From positions 62,001 to 126,000 of the forward strand of contig SVDY01000001.1 of assembly GCA_015057665.1 (NCBI GenBank): a stretch of DNA of 64,000 bases, written 5' to 3'. Below, in pieces: positions 27,782 to 35,917 of the stretch; position 1 is the first letter of the stretch; each line of letters starts with the position of its first letter. The position numbers and the translations under genes are program-made. Below the pieces are notes generated by a model. The model was not told where the DNA came from. It searched no databases and worked only from the letters and a program-made list of their open reading frames with translations. The DNA is from Lachnospiraceae bacterium (GTDB lineage Bacteria > Bacillota > Clostridia > Lachnospirales > Lachnospiraceae).

Positions 27782-28951
27782 TTATGGTCTGCAGCTGACA
27801 GTTTTGTCCGCTGCACTTTCGACCATTCTGTACTGAGCAAGCAGGTCTACATTTGCCTGTTCAAACTGATTGAAATCTTTCTGAGCATATTCCGGCTTTT
27901 CGTATAGCGGCGTAAACCAGTCGTACCAGCTATAGTCTGCAAAATACTCTTCATAGGCTGTTTCTGCAAAGTTATAACCTCTTCGGTAATAGATTTCGTT
28001 GATGGCGTAACTAAGGATCTCTTTAAATTCAGGTACGAAATATCCGCAATTACAGTATAACTGATAAGCCTGCTTTAATTCCCACACATCTTCATCTGTA
28101 AGAAATCTACGATCACTGTCTTTAAAAAGGAATTCTTTATTTACATCCCAGCGGTAAATTCCATAAAAAGATTCACTTCGCTGTATTTCTTCCAGCATGT
28201 TAAGATTCACATCGTATTTCGCTGTGAGAAAATAATCTTTTTCCTCCTCTTTGCGGGATGTCCAGCCTAAAGTGAACGTCTCCTCTTCCAGATTACATTC
28301 CTGTAAAACAGGTCTGATTACAAAATCCATGTAATGCTGGTCCAGATTCACGATTACAAATGGATTCACATATTCAAAGGATTGTCCTCTGTCATGTGAG
28401 ACGCAAAAAGAAGCTGTATAGCCGGCACGGTTATTGCCATTGCATCCGAAAACAAGAAGATGATCATTTACATCGAACACTTCCAGTATTTCACCAAATT
28501 CATAACCCTCTGTATTTTGATTGATCCAGCATCTGCCATAATCTGTAGTGGAATACACAACAGAGCGCTCCTTTAAACTTCCTCCGTCAAAACTGGCCAC
28601 AATCAAATAACCGCAGCCCTGTTCATCTACATTGTAATAGCGTACAGCATCCTTTTCTTCTTCGGTCAACTGACTCTCCCAGTCTCCGCCTGCTGATACC
28701 TTATCAAGAATTGAGGCTGCCAGATCATCAAGCACCTCCAACACATCTCTGGAATCCCACTCTTTTTCCTGATCAGGCTTCTCTGCTTCTTCGTAGAGGA
28801 TTTCCTTTTTCTCTTCATCACCTGTTTTACCATCGAAAAACAACTGAATGACTTCGTTTACACCTTCTACCTCCTGACCGATCTTCTCAGACATGCAGCC
28901 TGTCAAGAGCATTGTAACGAGACCTGCAACTAAAAAAGCTTTTTTCTTCAT
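27782..28951 (-). CDS. Lipoprotein with Asp-box (BNR-like) repeats
   Basis: 389 residues. It begins with a lipoprotein signal peptide ending in the lipobox LLTGC (Cys19), so the mature protein should be tethered to the outer face of the membrane. Two Asp-box motifs, STTDYGRCW and SHDRGQSF, point to a BNR-type beta-propeller like those in sialidases and photosystem assembly factors. No catalytic residues can be assigned, so ligand or glycan binding is more likely than hydrolysis. It has its own strong promoter and precedes the vWA sensor gene. Confidence 0.75.
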   Translation of the reverse strand: MKKKAFLVAGLVTMLLTGCMSEKIGQEVEGVNEVIQLFFDGKTGDEEKKEILYEEAEKPDQEKEWDSRDVLEVLDDLAASILDKVSAGGDWESQLTEEEKDAVRYYNVDEQGCGYLIVASFDGGSLKERSVVYSTTDYGRCWINQNTEGYEFGEILEVFDVNDHLLVFGCNGNNRAGYTASFCVSHDRGQSFEYVNPFVIVNLDQHYMDFVIRPVLQECNLEEETFTLGWTSRKEEEKDYFLTAKYDVNLNMLEEIQRSESFYGIYRWDVNKEFLFKDSDRRFLTDEDVWELKQAYQLYCNCGYFVPEFKEILSYAINEIYYRRGYNFAETAYEEYFADYSWYDWFTPLYEKPEYAQKDFNQFEQANVDLLAQYRMVESAADKTVSCRP

Positions 28952-28995
28952 ATTATCTCCTCCTTTTGTATTAAACCACTTTTTCCTATGTTTTT

Positions 28996-29024
28996 ATTAT
29001 ATTTCATGGCTCATTTCATGTAAA
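28996..29024 (-). promoter_or_regulatory. Promoter of the lipoprotein gene
   Basis: Minus strand: TTTACA (29019-29024), 17 bp, TATAAT (28996-29001), followed by an AAGGAGGAG ribosome site before the ATG at 28951. The TTTACA-17-TATAAT layout is the same as at the XRE gene promoter (32040-32068). Confidence 0.8.
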
Positions 29025-29065
29025 AGAACGCGATTTTGTACATTTTCAGAGGTTCCATTTTTGAC

Positions 29066-29090
29066 AAAAGGGCCCTGGCCGGACCCTTTT
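29066..29090 (-). terminator. Possible terminator after the HD-TGS gene
   Basis: A hairpin with arms AAAAGGG and CCCTTTT just beyond the HD-TGS stop codon. The T-run on the minus strand is only four long, so termination may be partial. Confidence 0.5.
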
Positions 29091-29094
29091 CCTT

Positions 29095-30918
29095 TTATTT
29101 CATATGATATTTGCGATTAAAGTATTCAATTAATACTTCCTTTGCAAGTTTTGTCTTTACGATGCTCAGCCAGCTAAATTCCGGTGTTTTCTTCTCCTCT
29201 TCATCGTAAGTAAACCTTACTCTGTCTCCGTATTTTAAAATACGGTCAAGAGGGGAAGCAGATGGACACTTATTCAAATAAGCCCTGCGGACGTGCAATC
29301 CTTTTTCCCTGCTTAAAACAAAGGCAAAATCCAGCACAGTGGATCCCATCTCAATCTCGTAGGCATTGCCTTTTTCATCATAGACCATCATCTTCGGCAC
29401 TGCTCTGTCCATATTGGTCTCCATCCATCTGGAAAGAGATTTGATTGCCTCTCTTGTGTGTACATATTCGAACCAGCGCACCGTGGCATGAGGTATATCA
29501 AATTCTTCCTCACCTTTTTTATGGTCGGATACAACATGAACCATATCGCCCGGTCTCAATCTTGTATAGATAGGAACTTCCGCAGTTGTTCCATTTAAAT
29601 AAGCAAATTTTGCGCAGATACCGATGTAAGGATTGATAGCAAATGCAAAATCCAGCACTGTCGCCCCTTCATCCAGCTCCATAAGGCTTCCATCTTTTCG
29701 GTAGACCGGGATTTTTTTGTGTTCCGGTTCGTCCGGCTCTGCTTCATTGATATATACAATGTGGCTTCGAATATCATCGATATCGCCGGAGATCATGACA
29801 CCATGGGAATATTCCAGAAGTTCTGACTCGCTCTGGCAGAACAAACGGTATTTTGTACCATACCGGTCTTCCAGTTCGTAATACTTTGCACTGGAACCCA
29901 TTGTTTTGTCAATTCCCGTAATGGTAAGACGGAATTTGCTCTCATGCAGTTTGGGATAGCACTGAAAGAACAGACTCTCCGGGGTTCCGTTATACAGATC
30001 ACTTACAATAAAATTAATATCATACAGCGGAATATATTTCTTCTTCATGTAATTCTTCACATCATAAATATTATGATGCTTCTCATTCAAATGCCGGTAA
30101 ATGCTGTCCTCATATCTTTCATGAAACTCGAACAGAACAAGATTTTTCCCAAACACACCTTCTCTTTCAAGAAGAAGCTGTTTCCAGAAAGCCCGCAGTC
30201 CATATTCACCATCAATAGCATCCCTGCTTTCATTGAGCAGCTGTCTGTATCCATATCGGATTTCATGGTATACTTTAGGATTTTCAATCTCCAGGCACAG
30301 GGATTCCAGAATATCTACCAATTTGAAAATATGCATCTTTTTCGCTGCCGGAATCAGAATGTTTCTGGTATGGGCCGCTTTGGCTTTCTGCTGTTCTTCC
30401 GGGAAGATATTAATAGTCTTAAGATTATGAATCCGGTCAGCCAGCTTAATATAGAACGCCTTTCGGTTGTTCTTCTTCGTCGTTTCTGTCAGGAATTTAA
30501 TATCTGAAAGATTATCAATATCCATCTTTGTATAATCCGGATTTCCTGTGAATTTCTCACTTACTTTAGAAACCGCATCTACCGTATCTGCAATCAGGCT
30601 TCCAAATCTCTGTTCCAATTCCGTTGCAGTCACATTACAGTCTTCAATTACATCATGGAGAATTGCTGCTGCAATCAGATCACTTTCGAATCCCACTTCT
30701 GCCAGAATCTTGGCTACCTCTAAAGGGTGCATAATATAGGGTTCTCCGCTTCTTCTCTTCGCATCTCCGTGGCTTTTCATAGCAAAATGATATGCCTTTT
30801 TGAGAAGAGAAACGTCAGGCATGCATCTTTTTTTCATCTCTGCGATCAGAGAATGAAACAGCATATCTGCCTGCTTTCTCTCTTCCGGCATAAGAACATT
30901 TTCTTTCTCTTTTGTCAT
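29095..30918 (-). CDS. SpoT-like HD hydrolase with two TGS domains
   Basis: 607 residues. The N-terminal HD domain (about 20-190) keeps the SpoT/RelA hydrolase residues: MHPLEVA, ILHDVIED and KLADRIHNL. The next segment (about 240-390) has the outline of the RelA synthetase fold but lacks its catalytic motifs. Two TGS domains follow (each with VLDFAF, about 405-465 and 510-570); ordinary Rel proteins have one, and no ZFD or ACT domain is present here. Start: the ATG at 30916-30918, with GGGGGCGGG upstream. Predicted to hydrolyse (p)ppGpp or a related nucleotide, so it could set the alarmone level that this system answers to. It follows the XRE regulator by 16 bp. Confidence 0.85.
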   Translation of the reverse strand: MTKEKENVLMPEERKQADMLFHSLIAEMKKRCMPDVSLLKKAYHFAMKSHGDAKRRSGEPYIMHPLEVAKILAEVGFESDLIAAAILHDVIEDCNVTATELEQRFGSLIADTVDAVSKVSEKFTGNPDYTKMDIDNLSDIKFLTETTKKNNRKAFYIKLADRIHNLKTINIFPEEQQKAKAAHTRNILIPAAKKMHIFKLVDILESLCLEIENPKVYHEIRYGYRQLLNESRDAIDGEYGLRAFWKQLLLEREGVFGKNLVLFEFHERYEDSIYRHLNEKHHNIYDVKNYMKKKYIPLYDINFIVSDLYNGTPESLFFQCYPKLHESKFRLTITGIDKTMGSSAKYYELEDRYGTKYRLFCQSESELLEYSHGVMISGDIDDIRSHIVYINEAEPDEPEHKKIPVYRKDGSLMELDEGATVLDFAFAINPYIGICAKFAYLNGTTAEVPIYTRLRPGDMVHVVSDHKKGEEEFDIPHATVRWFEYVHTREAIKSLSRWMETNMDRAVPKMMVYDEKGNAYEIEMGSTVLDFAFVLSREKGLHVRRAYLNKCPSASPLDRILKYGDRVRFTYDEEEKKTPEFSWLSIVKTKLAKEVLIEYFNRKYHMK

Positions 30919-30934
30919 CAATCCCGCCCCCTTA

Positions 30935-31984
30935 TCAGTGGATATTGTTCACGCGTTTCAAATAGTGATAAAACTCATCATCATCTATTTCGGACACAAT
31001 CACACTGCGGAACAGATTGCGCTCAATGGCCTCGTTTAGAATCTTGTCCATACGGTATCGAATCATCAACTTCTTCTCTTCTTCACTCAGACGGTGCTTT
31101 TCTTCTTCATCTGCATATAACTTATGTACCATATCCACAAGATGATCAATGGAATCATATGTCTTCACTCCCGGATAATGTGTCAGCAGATGTTCGGCGA
31201 TCTCACCGTGTGAGGAAAGAATGGAGTTTCTTGACAATGCCACATACTGAATACATGGCGCGGAATTTCTTCCTTTAGAGACAGATACAACGGCTCCCAG
31301 ACCTCCAATATACTTAGGTGCCGTACTCTCCGGTTTATGGAAAATCATCAGTGATTTATCTCGATTTCCGAACTGAAGACTAATATAAATATTGCTGGAA
31401 GACAGCTCAAATTCACCGCGGTATAAATGAACTTCATCTCCCTGGCTATTCAGAAATGACATTGCAGTTTCATAGTTATGACCAACAAAGCATTCTGCAG
31501 TTTCCGCATATAAACGATCCGCCTCTTCTTTGTCCAGTCCTAAAGCCGCCAGGACTCTGCGGCGTTTGTCTGTTCCTTTTCTTCTGTTTAAGATCATCAC
31601 ACCGGACTTTAATGCCTTTGTATCATCAGAACGCTCACGTCCTTTAAATACAGCGTTGTCATAATAATAAACCTGATAAAGTCCATATAATTTCCCATAC
31701 TGTTCTTCCGGAATCTCATCTCGGACCTCATAGATAAATTTGTCCATCTCTTCCATATCTGTGAGAATAAAATCATCAATGGTACAGCCAAAAAACTGTC
31801 TCACATTAATGAAAAAAGGATACATGGTAGGTATCTGTCCTTCATTCAAAATCTTCGTAAGCTGTGATTGGGAAATACCCAATACAGTGGATAAATCTTT
31901 TCGTGTTTTGATATTTTTCTTCTCCATGAGATAATGCATGTTCTTTTGAATGTTTCTCTGAATATCTTCTTCTTTTAAACGCAT
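30935..31984 (-). CDS. XRE-family transcriptional regulator
   Basis: 349 residues. An N-terminal XRE helix-turn-helix (about residues 22-62: RKDLSTVLGISQSQLTKIL) is followed by about 270 residues with no recognised domain, probably the sensory part. It is the first gene transcribed in the 32-kb cluster, has a strong promoter, and is followed within 16 bp by the HD-TGS hydrolase. The GGAGGG ribosome site precedes the ATG at 31984. Likely local regulator of the system. Confidence 0.82.
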   Translation of the reverse strand: MRLKEEDIQRNIQKNMHYLMEKKNIKTRKDLSTVLGISQSQLTKILNEGQIPTMYPFFINVRQFFGCTIDDFILTDMEEMDKFIYEVRDEIPEEQYGKLYGLYQVYYYDNAVFKGRERSDDTKALKSGVMILNRRKGTDKRRRVLAALGLDKEEADRLYAETAECFVGHNYETAMSFLNSQGDEVHLYRGEFELSSSNIYISLQFGNRDKSLMIFHKPESTAPKYIGGLGAVVSVSKGRNSAPCIQYVALSRNSILSSHGEIAEHLLTHYPGVKTYDSIDHLVDMVHKLYADEEEKHRLSEEEKKLMIRYRMDKILNEAIERNLFRSVIVSEIDDDEFYHYLKRVNNIH

Positions 31985-32039
31985 AAAAAATCCCTCCCCA
32001 TAATCAATCTTCTACAACTCCGCAACTACTGTATGTTAT

Positions 32040-32086
32040 ATTATAGGGAAGGATGTCGTCCATGTAAATACTCAATACGTGAATAT
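32040..32086 (-). promoter_or_regulatory. Promoter and inverted repeat of the XRE regulator gene
   Basis: Minus strand: TTTACA (32063-32068), 17 bp, TATAAT (32040-32045). Directly behind the -35, 32068-32086 holds an imperfect inverted repeat (ATACTCA / TGAATAT), a candidate autoregulatory operator. Confidence 0.75.
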
Positions 32087-32147
32087 AAATTGATATTTGT
32101 AAATTTTATTTTCTACAATTTATCTTTTTAAATATTTTTCTTCAAAA

Positions 32148-32867
32148 TCAATCTTCTTTTTCATTCCATTCTACCGGAATATTGGTTATCAGATCACGCA
32201 CATCATACAGAAGCAATGTCTGATGCCTCCAAATATCCTCATCCCGATGCAGATGCCCCGCATACCAATGTTTGTAGTCTACATTTTCCCGTACCCATTC
32301 CAGGAAGAAAGACAACTTCACCTCTTCTGGATGATACGGATGAAAAATGCTCATACTGTCTTCGGGCAATGTATGTGTAATAATGTAATCTACTTTAAAA
32401 TCTGCTTTTTCCAGATTACGCCTTGCTTCATCATACTCTTCTTCCGACGGCATCTCCTGAGGCCACCAGCTTTTCCCCGGTTCCCGATACATTTTATCAA
32501 TGGAATAAGCCCCTCCCATAGAAAAAATGCAGATTCCCAGCTCAGGAAAATGAAAAATCTGCCCTCTCATCAGATGAATTACATTCTTTCTGACCCGATG
32601 TACTTTACCGCCTCGCCAGGATTCAACAGGGTACTTATATAATTCATCAAAATTCTCATGGTTCCCGTCCACAAACAATATGGTATAGTTTTCTTTTTCA
32701 AGCTGGTCTAAAAACTTCTTTTCTTTTTCATCTGCCATAAAAACAAAACCGAAATCTCCGCAGACGATCAAGATATCTCCTTTTTGCAGCTTTCCTTTAA
32801 TCGAGTAACCCGAACATGTAAAACGCATCCGTTCTCCATGAGTATCTCCCGTCACATATATTCTCAT
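32148..32867 (-). CDS. Calcineurin-like metallophosphoesterase
   Basis: 239 residues, a single metallophosphoesterase domain with its metal motifs: GDTHG (about residue 7), CGDFGF, DGNHENFDEL, ITHTLPED and AGHLHRDE. The substrate cannot be told from sequence; relatives act on phosphoproteins, cyclic nucleotides or dinucleotides. It starts 9 bp after the DnaA-like gene, so the two form an operon next to the conflict cluster. Confidence 0.9.
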   Translation of the reverse strand: MRIYVTGDTHGERMRFTCSGYSIKGKLQKGDILIVCGDFGFVFMADEKEKKFLDQLEKENYTILFVDGNHENFDELYKYPVESWRGGKVHRVRKNVIHLMRGQIFHFPELGICIFSMGGAYSIDKMYREPGKSWWPQEMPSEEEYDEARRNLEKADFKVDYIITHTLPEDSMSIFHPYHPEEVKLSFFLEWVRENVDYKHWYAGHLHRDEDIWRHQTLLLYDVRDLITNIPVEWNEKED

Positions 32868-32876
32868 TTCCGTCTC

Positions 32877-33620
32877 CTATCTTCCCATCAGATATCCTTT
32901 GATTTTCAAAATATCCATCACAACATCTTCTGTAACAGAGTCAATCTTATTCAAATCTCTGTATAACCTAAGCTGTTCCACAATCCCTCTGATCTGGGCC
33001 CCATTTCCTGTATAAGCAGCAATGCACTCCACACCTTCCTTGTCGTAATCCAGCTCCGCAGCTTCCAGCTTGGAAACCGCTATCTTTTTACGCAAGGAAA
33101 AATCCGGTGTAAAAATCGGAACGGCAACCACCTCATTGCATCTTTTTTTCAGGCAGTCAAAAAAACTTTTTTCTATTCTTTTTGATGTTATAATCACGCG
33201 AACCCCGAACTTTCTAATCAGGCAAAAGAGCACATCTGTCAAAAACCCCTGTGTTGCGCCTTTTCCCTCCACACAGGAATCCAGTTCTTCTATAATAAGT
33301 ATATCCACACCATACCAGTTGCGCACAATGGTTTGTTCTATCACTTTTTTCTGCATGCCCTGTTCTTTTATCACAAAAAGAAAAGTCCTTAAGAAAGTTT
33401 CCCCAGTCACAATCTCCACTTTTCTGCCGCTCATTAAAGATTCCTTTACAATCAGAGAAACCAGATGGCTTTTACCACAGCCCGTCCGTGACACAAACCA
33501 GCACGGATTCATCCGCTTATTACACTTCTCCTGACTGATGGCTCTGGCCGCTTCATATGACAGTCTGTTCGTATCATTCACAATAAAATCCTGCAGGATT
33601 TCCAATCCTCCTTTTCCCAT
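32877..33620 (-). CDS. DnaA-like AAA+ ATPase without DNA-binding domain
   Basis: 247 residues that follow the AAA+ domain of DnaA: DFIVNDTNRLSYEAA (DnaA FVVGxxNRLA), Walker A SRTGCGKSHL, Walker B ILIIEELD, a possible Arg finger in KKRCNEV and sensor 2 in GNGAQIRGIVEQL. Domain I and the C-terminal DnaA-box binding domain IV are absent, as in Hda or the DnaC/DnaI loaders. The second acidic Walker B residue is Glu where DnaA has Asp. It may regulate replication initiation or load a partner ATPase. Confidence 0.75.
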   Translation of the reverse strand: MGKGGLEILQDFIVNDTNRLSYEAARAISQEKCNKRMNPCWFVSRTGCGKSHLVSLIVKESLMSGRKVEIVTGETFLRTFLFVIKEQGMQKKVIEQTIVRNWYGVDILIIEELDSCVEGKGATQGFLTDVLFCLIRKFGVRVIITSKRIEKSFFDCLKKRCNEVVAVPIFTPDFSLRKKIAVSKLEAAELDYDKEGVECIAAYTGNGAQIRGIVEQLRLYRDLNKIDSVTEDVVMDILKIKGYLMGR

Positions 33621-33864
33621 CTTCTATCCTCCTCCAATCCATTCCATAGCTTAATTATAATCGGCACAAAGAAGCTAATTACAAGGAAATTCGAAAGAAT
33701 ATTTCTTTTTGTAAAATAGGATGAAATTTCAATTCACACTTTCAAACAAATACAGTCTTTTTACAAAATGAAAGAAAACCGGGGAACTTTATTTGAAAAG
33801 CTCCATGGAACTATTGCAAATATGCTTCTCCGATTTTCTTCCAAAAATATGTAACCCTTTTTAT

Positions 33865-35355
33865 CTAAAAATTCATTTTGTCTACGTATAATTTCTGAAA
33901 CATTTCATTGTCCGCAAGAACGATCTCCTCTGCAATGGAAACCGCATGCACAAACTGTTCGCGGATTTTACTCTCCGGTCCGTCTTCCATGGCAAAAAAC
34001 TCCGCTCCCGCCAGAGAAGTATTACCCACGATCTGCACTTTCTTCTCTAATTCTTTTGGAAGAAGTCCGATTCCTACAGCTTTTTTTACATTCATGTAAT
34101 AGGCAAATCCGCCAGCAAGATATAAAGAATCAATCTGCTCCCCGGTCACCTCGTATTCCTTCATCAAGACATCAATGCCGGCACGAAGGGCTGCCTTGGC
34201 AAGCTGTACTTCCCTCACATCTTTGGCAGTAAAGAAAATCTTACCGCCAAGAGGATAACCCGTCTCAAAGTATTCTTCTGCCAGCAAACCAGTCTCATCA
34301 ATCAAATTGTTTTTCCTAAGTTCATAAACCGTGTCCAAAACTCCGGAACCGCAAAGGCCTGCCGGTGTTTCATCACCTATAACCTCAAGTACATTATCAT
34401 AAGCTCCATCTGCTTTTTTCACAATCTCTACAGCAGAGATTGCTCCCGGAATTCCAGCCATACCGTGAATAATATTGCCGCCTTCAAAAGCAGGACCTGC
34501 TGCCACGGATGCCACCAGAATTCTGTCTTTATTGCCAATCGCCATCTCTCCGTTGGTTCCAATATCAACAAAGATGGAGATCTTCTCACTTTGATCCATA
34601 CCGGTTGCAACAATGCCGCTTACCATGTCAGCTCCGGCAAAAGCACTGATTCCAGGTAAGATGGTCATGTTTTTGAATTGGTGGAGAGAAAGATCCACCG
34701 GCTTATAAGGAGCCACGCCCAGATTCTTACAGGAATATCCCTGTAGAAGATGTCCCATAGTTGTATTACAGGAAATCACAGACTTTGTTGTATCCACAGA
34801 CATACCAAGCTTCTGATACATTCTCTTTAATGTATTTTTCACCAATAACTGAAGCATCATTCCTTTTCCATGATTCGCTTCGTGAATTCGCGAGATAACA
34901 TCAGCGCCAAATACCTTCTGATCATTGATTCCCGTCAAGGTATTTATGACAGTTTTTGTAGTTTTTTCAATCTTGGACACAGCAACTGTCGTAGTTCCAA
35001 TATCTACTGCTGCCACATATTCTGCTTTCTTTGGTACATTGGAAGTTCCAAGTTCTTTCTTTTCCTCCGCTTCTTTCTTTTTCACTCTGATATCGAGAAT
35101 CTCCAACCGGACTGTTCCCGTCACTTTTGTCTCACAGGCCAGTCTCCAGCCATCTTCCAGTTCTTCTTTTGTAAAAAAACGGGCTTCATTTTCCTTCCAT
35201 GCAGGTGCATTCTCAAGGAAACGTACTTTACATTTGCCACATACCCCTTTTCCTGCACAGTATGCAGGTATTACATGACCGGCAATTCTAAGATGGGTCA
35301 ACAGATTGGCATGATTATTCTCTTCTATAGAAAGTGTAACTGTTTTCAAATTCAT
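33865..35355 (-). CDS. Corrinoid-protein reductive activator (RACo/DUF4445 type)
   Basis: 496 residues. The N-terminal 2Fe-2S ferredoxin domain carries CAGKGVCGKC and a later Cys in LACETKV (about residue 75). The body is an ASKHA ATPase: AAVDIGTTTVAVSKI (phosphate 1), FVDIGTNGEMAIG and LAGGFAYYMN. Proteins of this make-up use ATP to drive electrons to Co(II) corrinoid proteins and restore Co(I) for methyl transfer. No corrinoid protein or methyltransferase lies nearby, so its partner is elsewhere. GGGGAGAATG precedes the ATG. Confidence 0.88.
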   Translation of the reverse strand: MNLKTVTLSIEENNHANLLTHLRIAGHVIPAYCAGKGVCGKCKVRFLENAPAWKENEARFFTKEELEDGWRLACETKVTGTVRLEILDIRVKKKEAEEKKELGTSNVPKKAEYVAAVDIGTTTVAVSKIEKTTKTVINTLTGINDQKVFGADVISRIHEANHGKGMMLQLLVKNTLKRMYQKLGMSVDTTKSVISCNTTMGHLLQGYSCKNLGVAPYKPVDLSLHQFKNMTILPGISAFAGADMVSGIVATGMDQSEKISIFVDIGTNGEMAIGNKDRILVASVAAGPAFEGGNIIHGMAGIPGAISAVEIVKKADGAYDNVLEVIGDETPAGLCGSGVLDTVYELRKNNLIDETGLLAEEYFETGYPLGGKIFFTAKDVREVQLAKAALRAGIDVLMKEYEVTGEQIDSLYLAGGFAYYMNVKKAVGIGLLPKELEKKVQIVGNTSLAGAEFFAMEDGPESKIREQFVHAVSIAEEIVLADNEMFQKLYVDKMNF

Positions 35356-35525
35356 CCGTCATTCTCCCCTGTCATTTCCAGTACAGCCCGGCCTGTTTGG
35401 GCAATACCGAGATCGTCTTTTCTATTATTGTAACACCCCATCAAAGAAAAAGAAATCCCTTTGTCATTTCAATCACCGGAACCGCCAGAAGGTGCATTCC
35501 GGGATTTTGAGGTTTTAAATCTCTA

Positions 35526-35583
35526 TTGACATTCTCGATAATCGAGAATATAATAAAAACATAAATACTCGATAATCGAGAAT
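35526..35583 (+). promoter_or_regulatory. PadR promoter with two palindromic operators
   Basis: Consensus promoter: TTGACA (35526-35531), 17 bp, TATAAT (35549-35554). A near-perfect 19-bp palindrome (ATTCTCGATAATCGAGAAT, 35531-35549) fills the spacer and a second copy with one change lies at 35565-35583, before the AGGAGGTGA site. This is textbook autorepression by the PadR protein encoded next. Confidence 0.92.
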
Positions 35584-35596
35584 AGGAGGTGAACCC

Positions 35597-35917
35597 ATGG
35601 CGCGAGCGAAATTTCAGACCCTCACGGAGCAGATGTTCTACACCTTACTCTGTTTAAAAGAAGAATGTTACGGCATGGACATCCTTGACCGGGTTCCTGC
35701 CATGACAGACCACCGGGTGAATGTAGGATCCGGCACCTTATATACTTTATTAGAACAATTTTCAGAAGCCGGAATGATACGTGAGACCAAAGTAGAAGGA
35801 AGACGACGCAGCTATATCCTTACAGAAAAAGGACGGGAAATACTGGACAAAGAATGTGCCCGTATTTCTGCCCAGCTGGCAGATTATTATAAGATATTCG
35901 GAAAGGAGGAATTCTAA
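35597..35917 (+). CDS. PadR-family transcriptional repressor
   Basis: 106 residues, the size of the small subfamily-2 PadR proteins (winged helix plus one dimerisation helix). The pattern LTEQMFYTLLCLKEECYGMDI, SGTLYTLLEQF and GRRRSYILTEKG is typical. It should bind the two palindromes in its own promoter. Its stop overlaps the start of the DUF2812 gene by one base (TAATG), the usual PadR-DUF2812 pairing, in which the membrane partner often relates to antimicrobial or envelope stress. Confidence 0.95.
   Translation: MARAKFQTLTEQMFYTLLCLKEECYGMDILDRVPAMTDHRVNVGSGTLYTLLEQFSEAGMIRETKVEGRRRSYILTEKGREILDKECARISAQLADYYKIFGKEEF

Noticed and set aside
1-31984. Integrative element borders (attachment sites, integrase) for the large cluster
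   Set aside because: No integrase, relaxase or flanking tRNA was seen; the left edge lies outside the window, so mobility cannot be judged.
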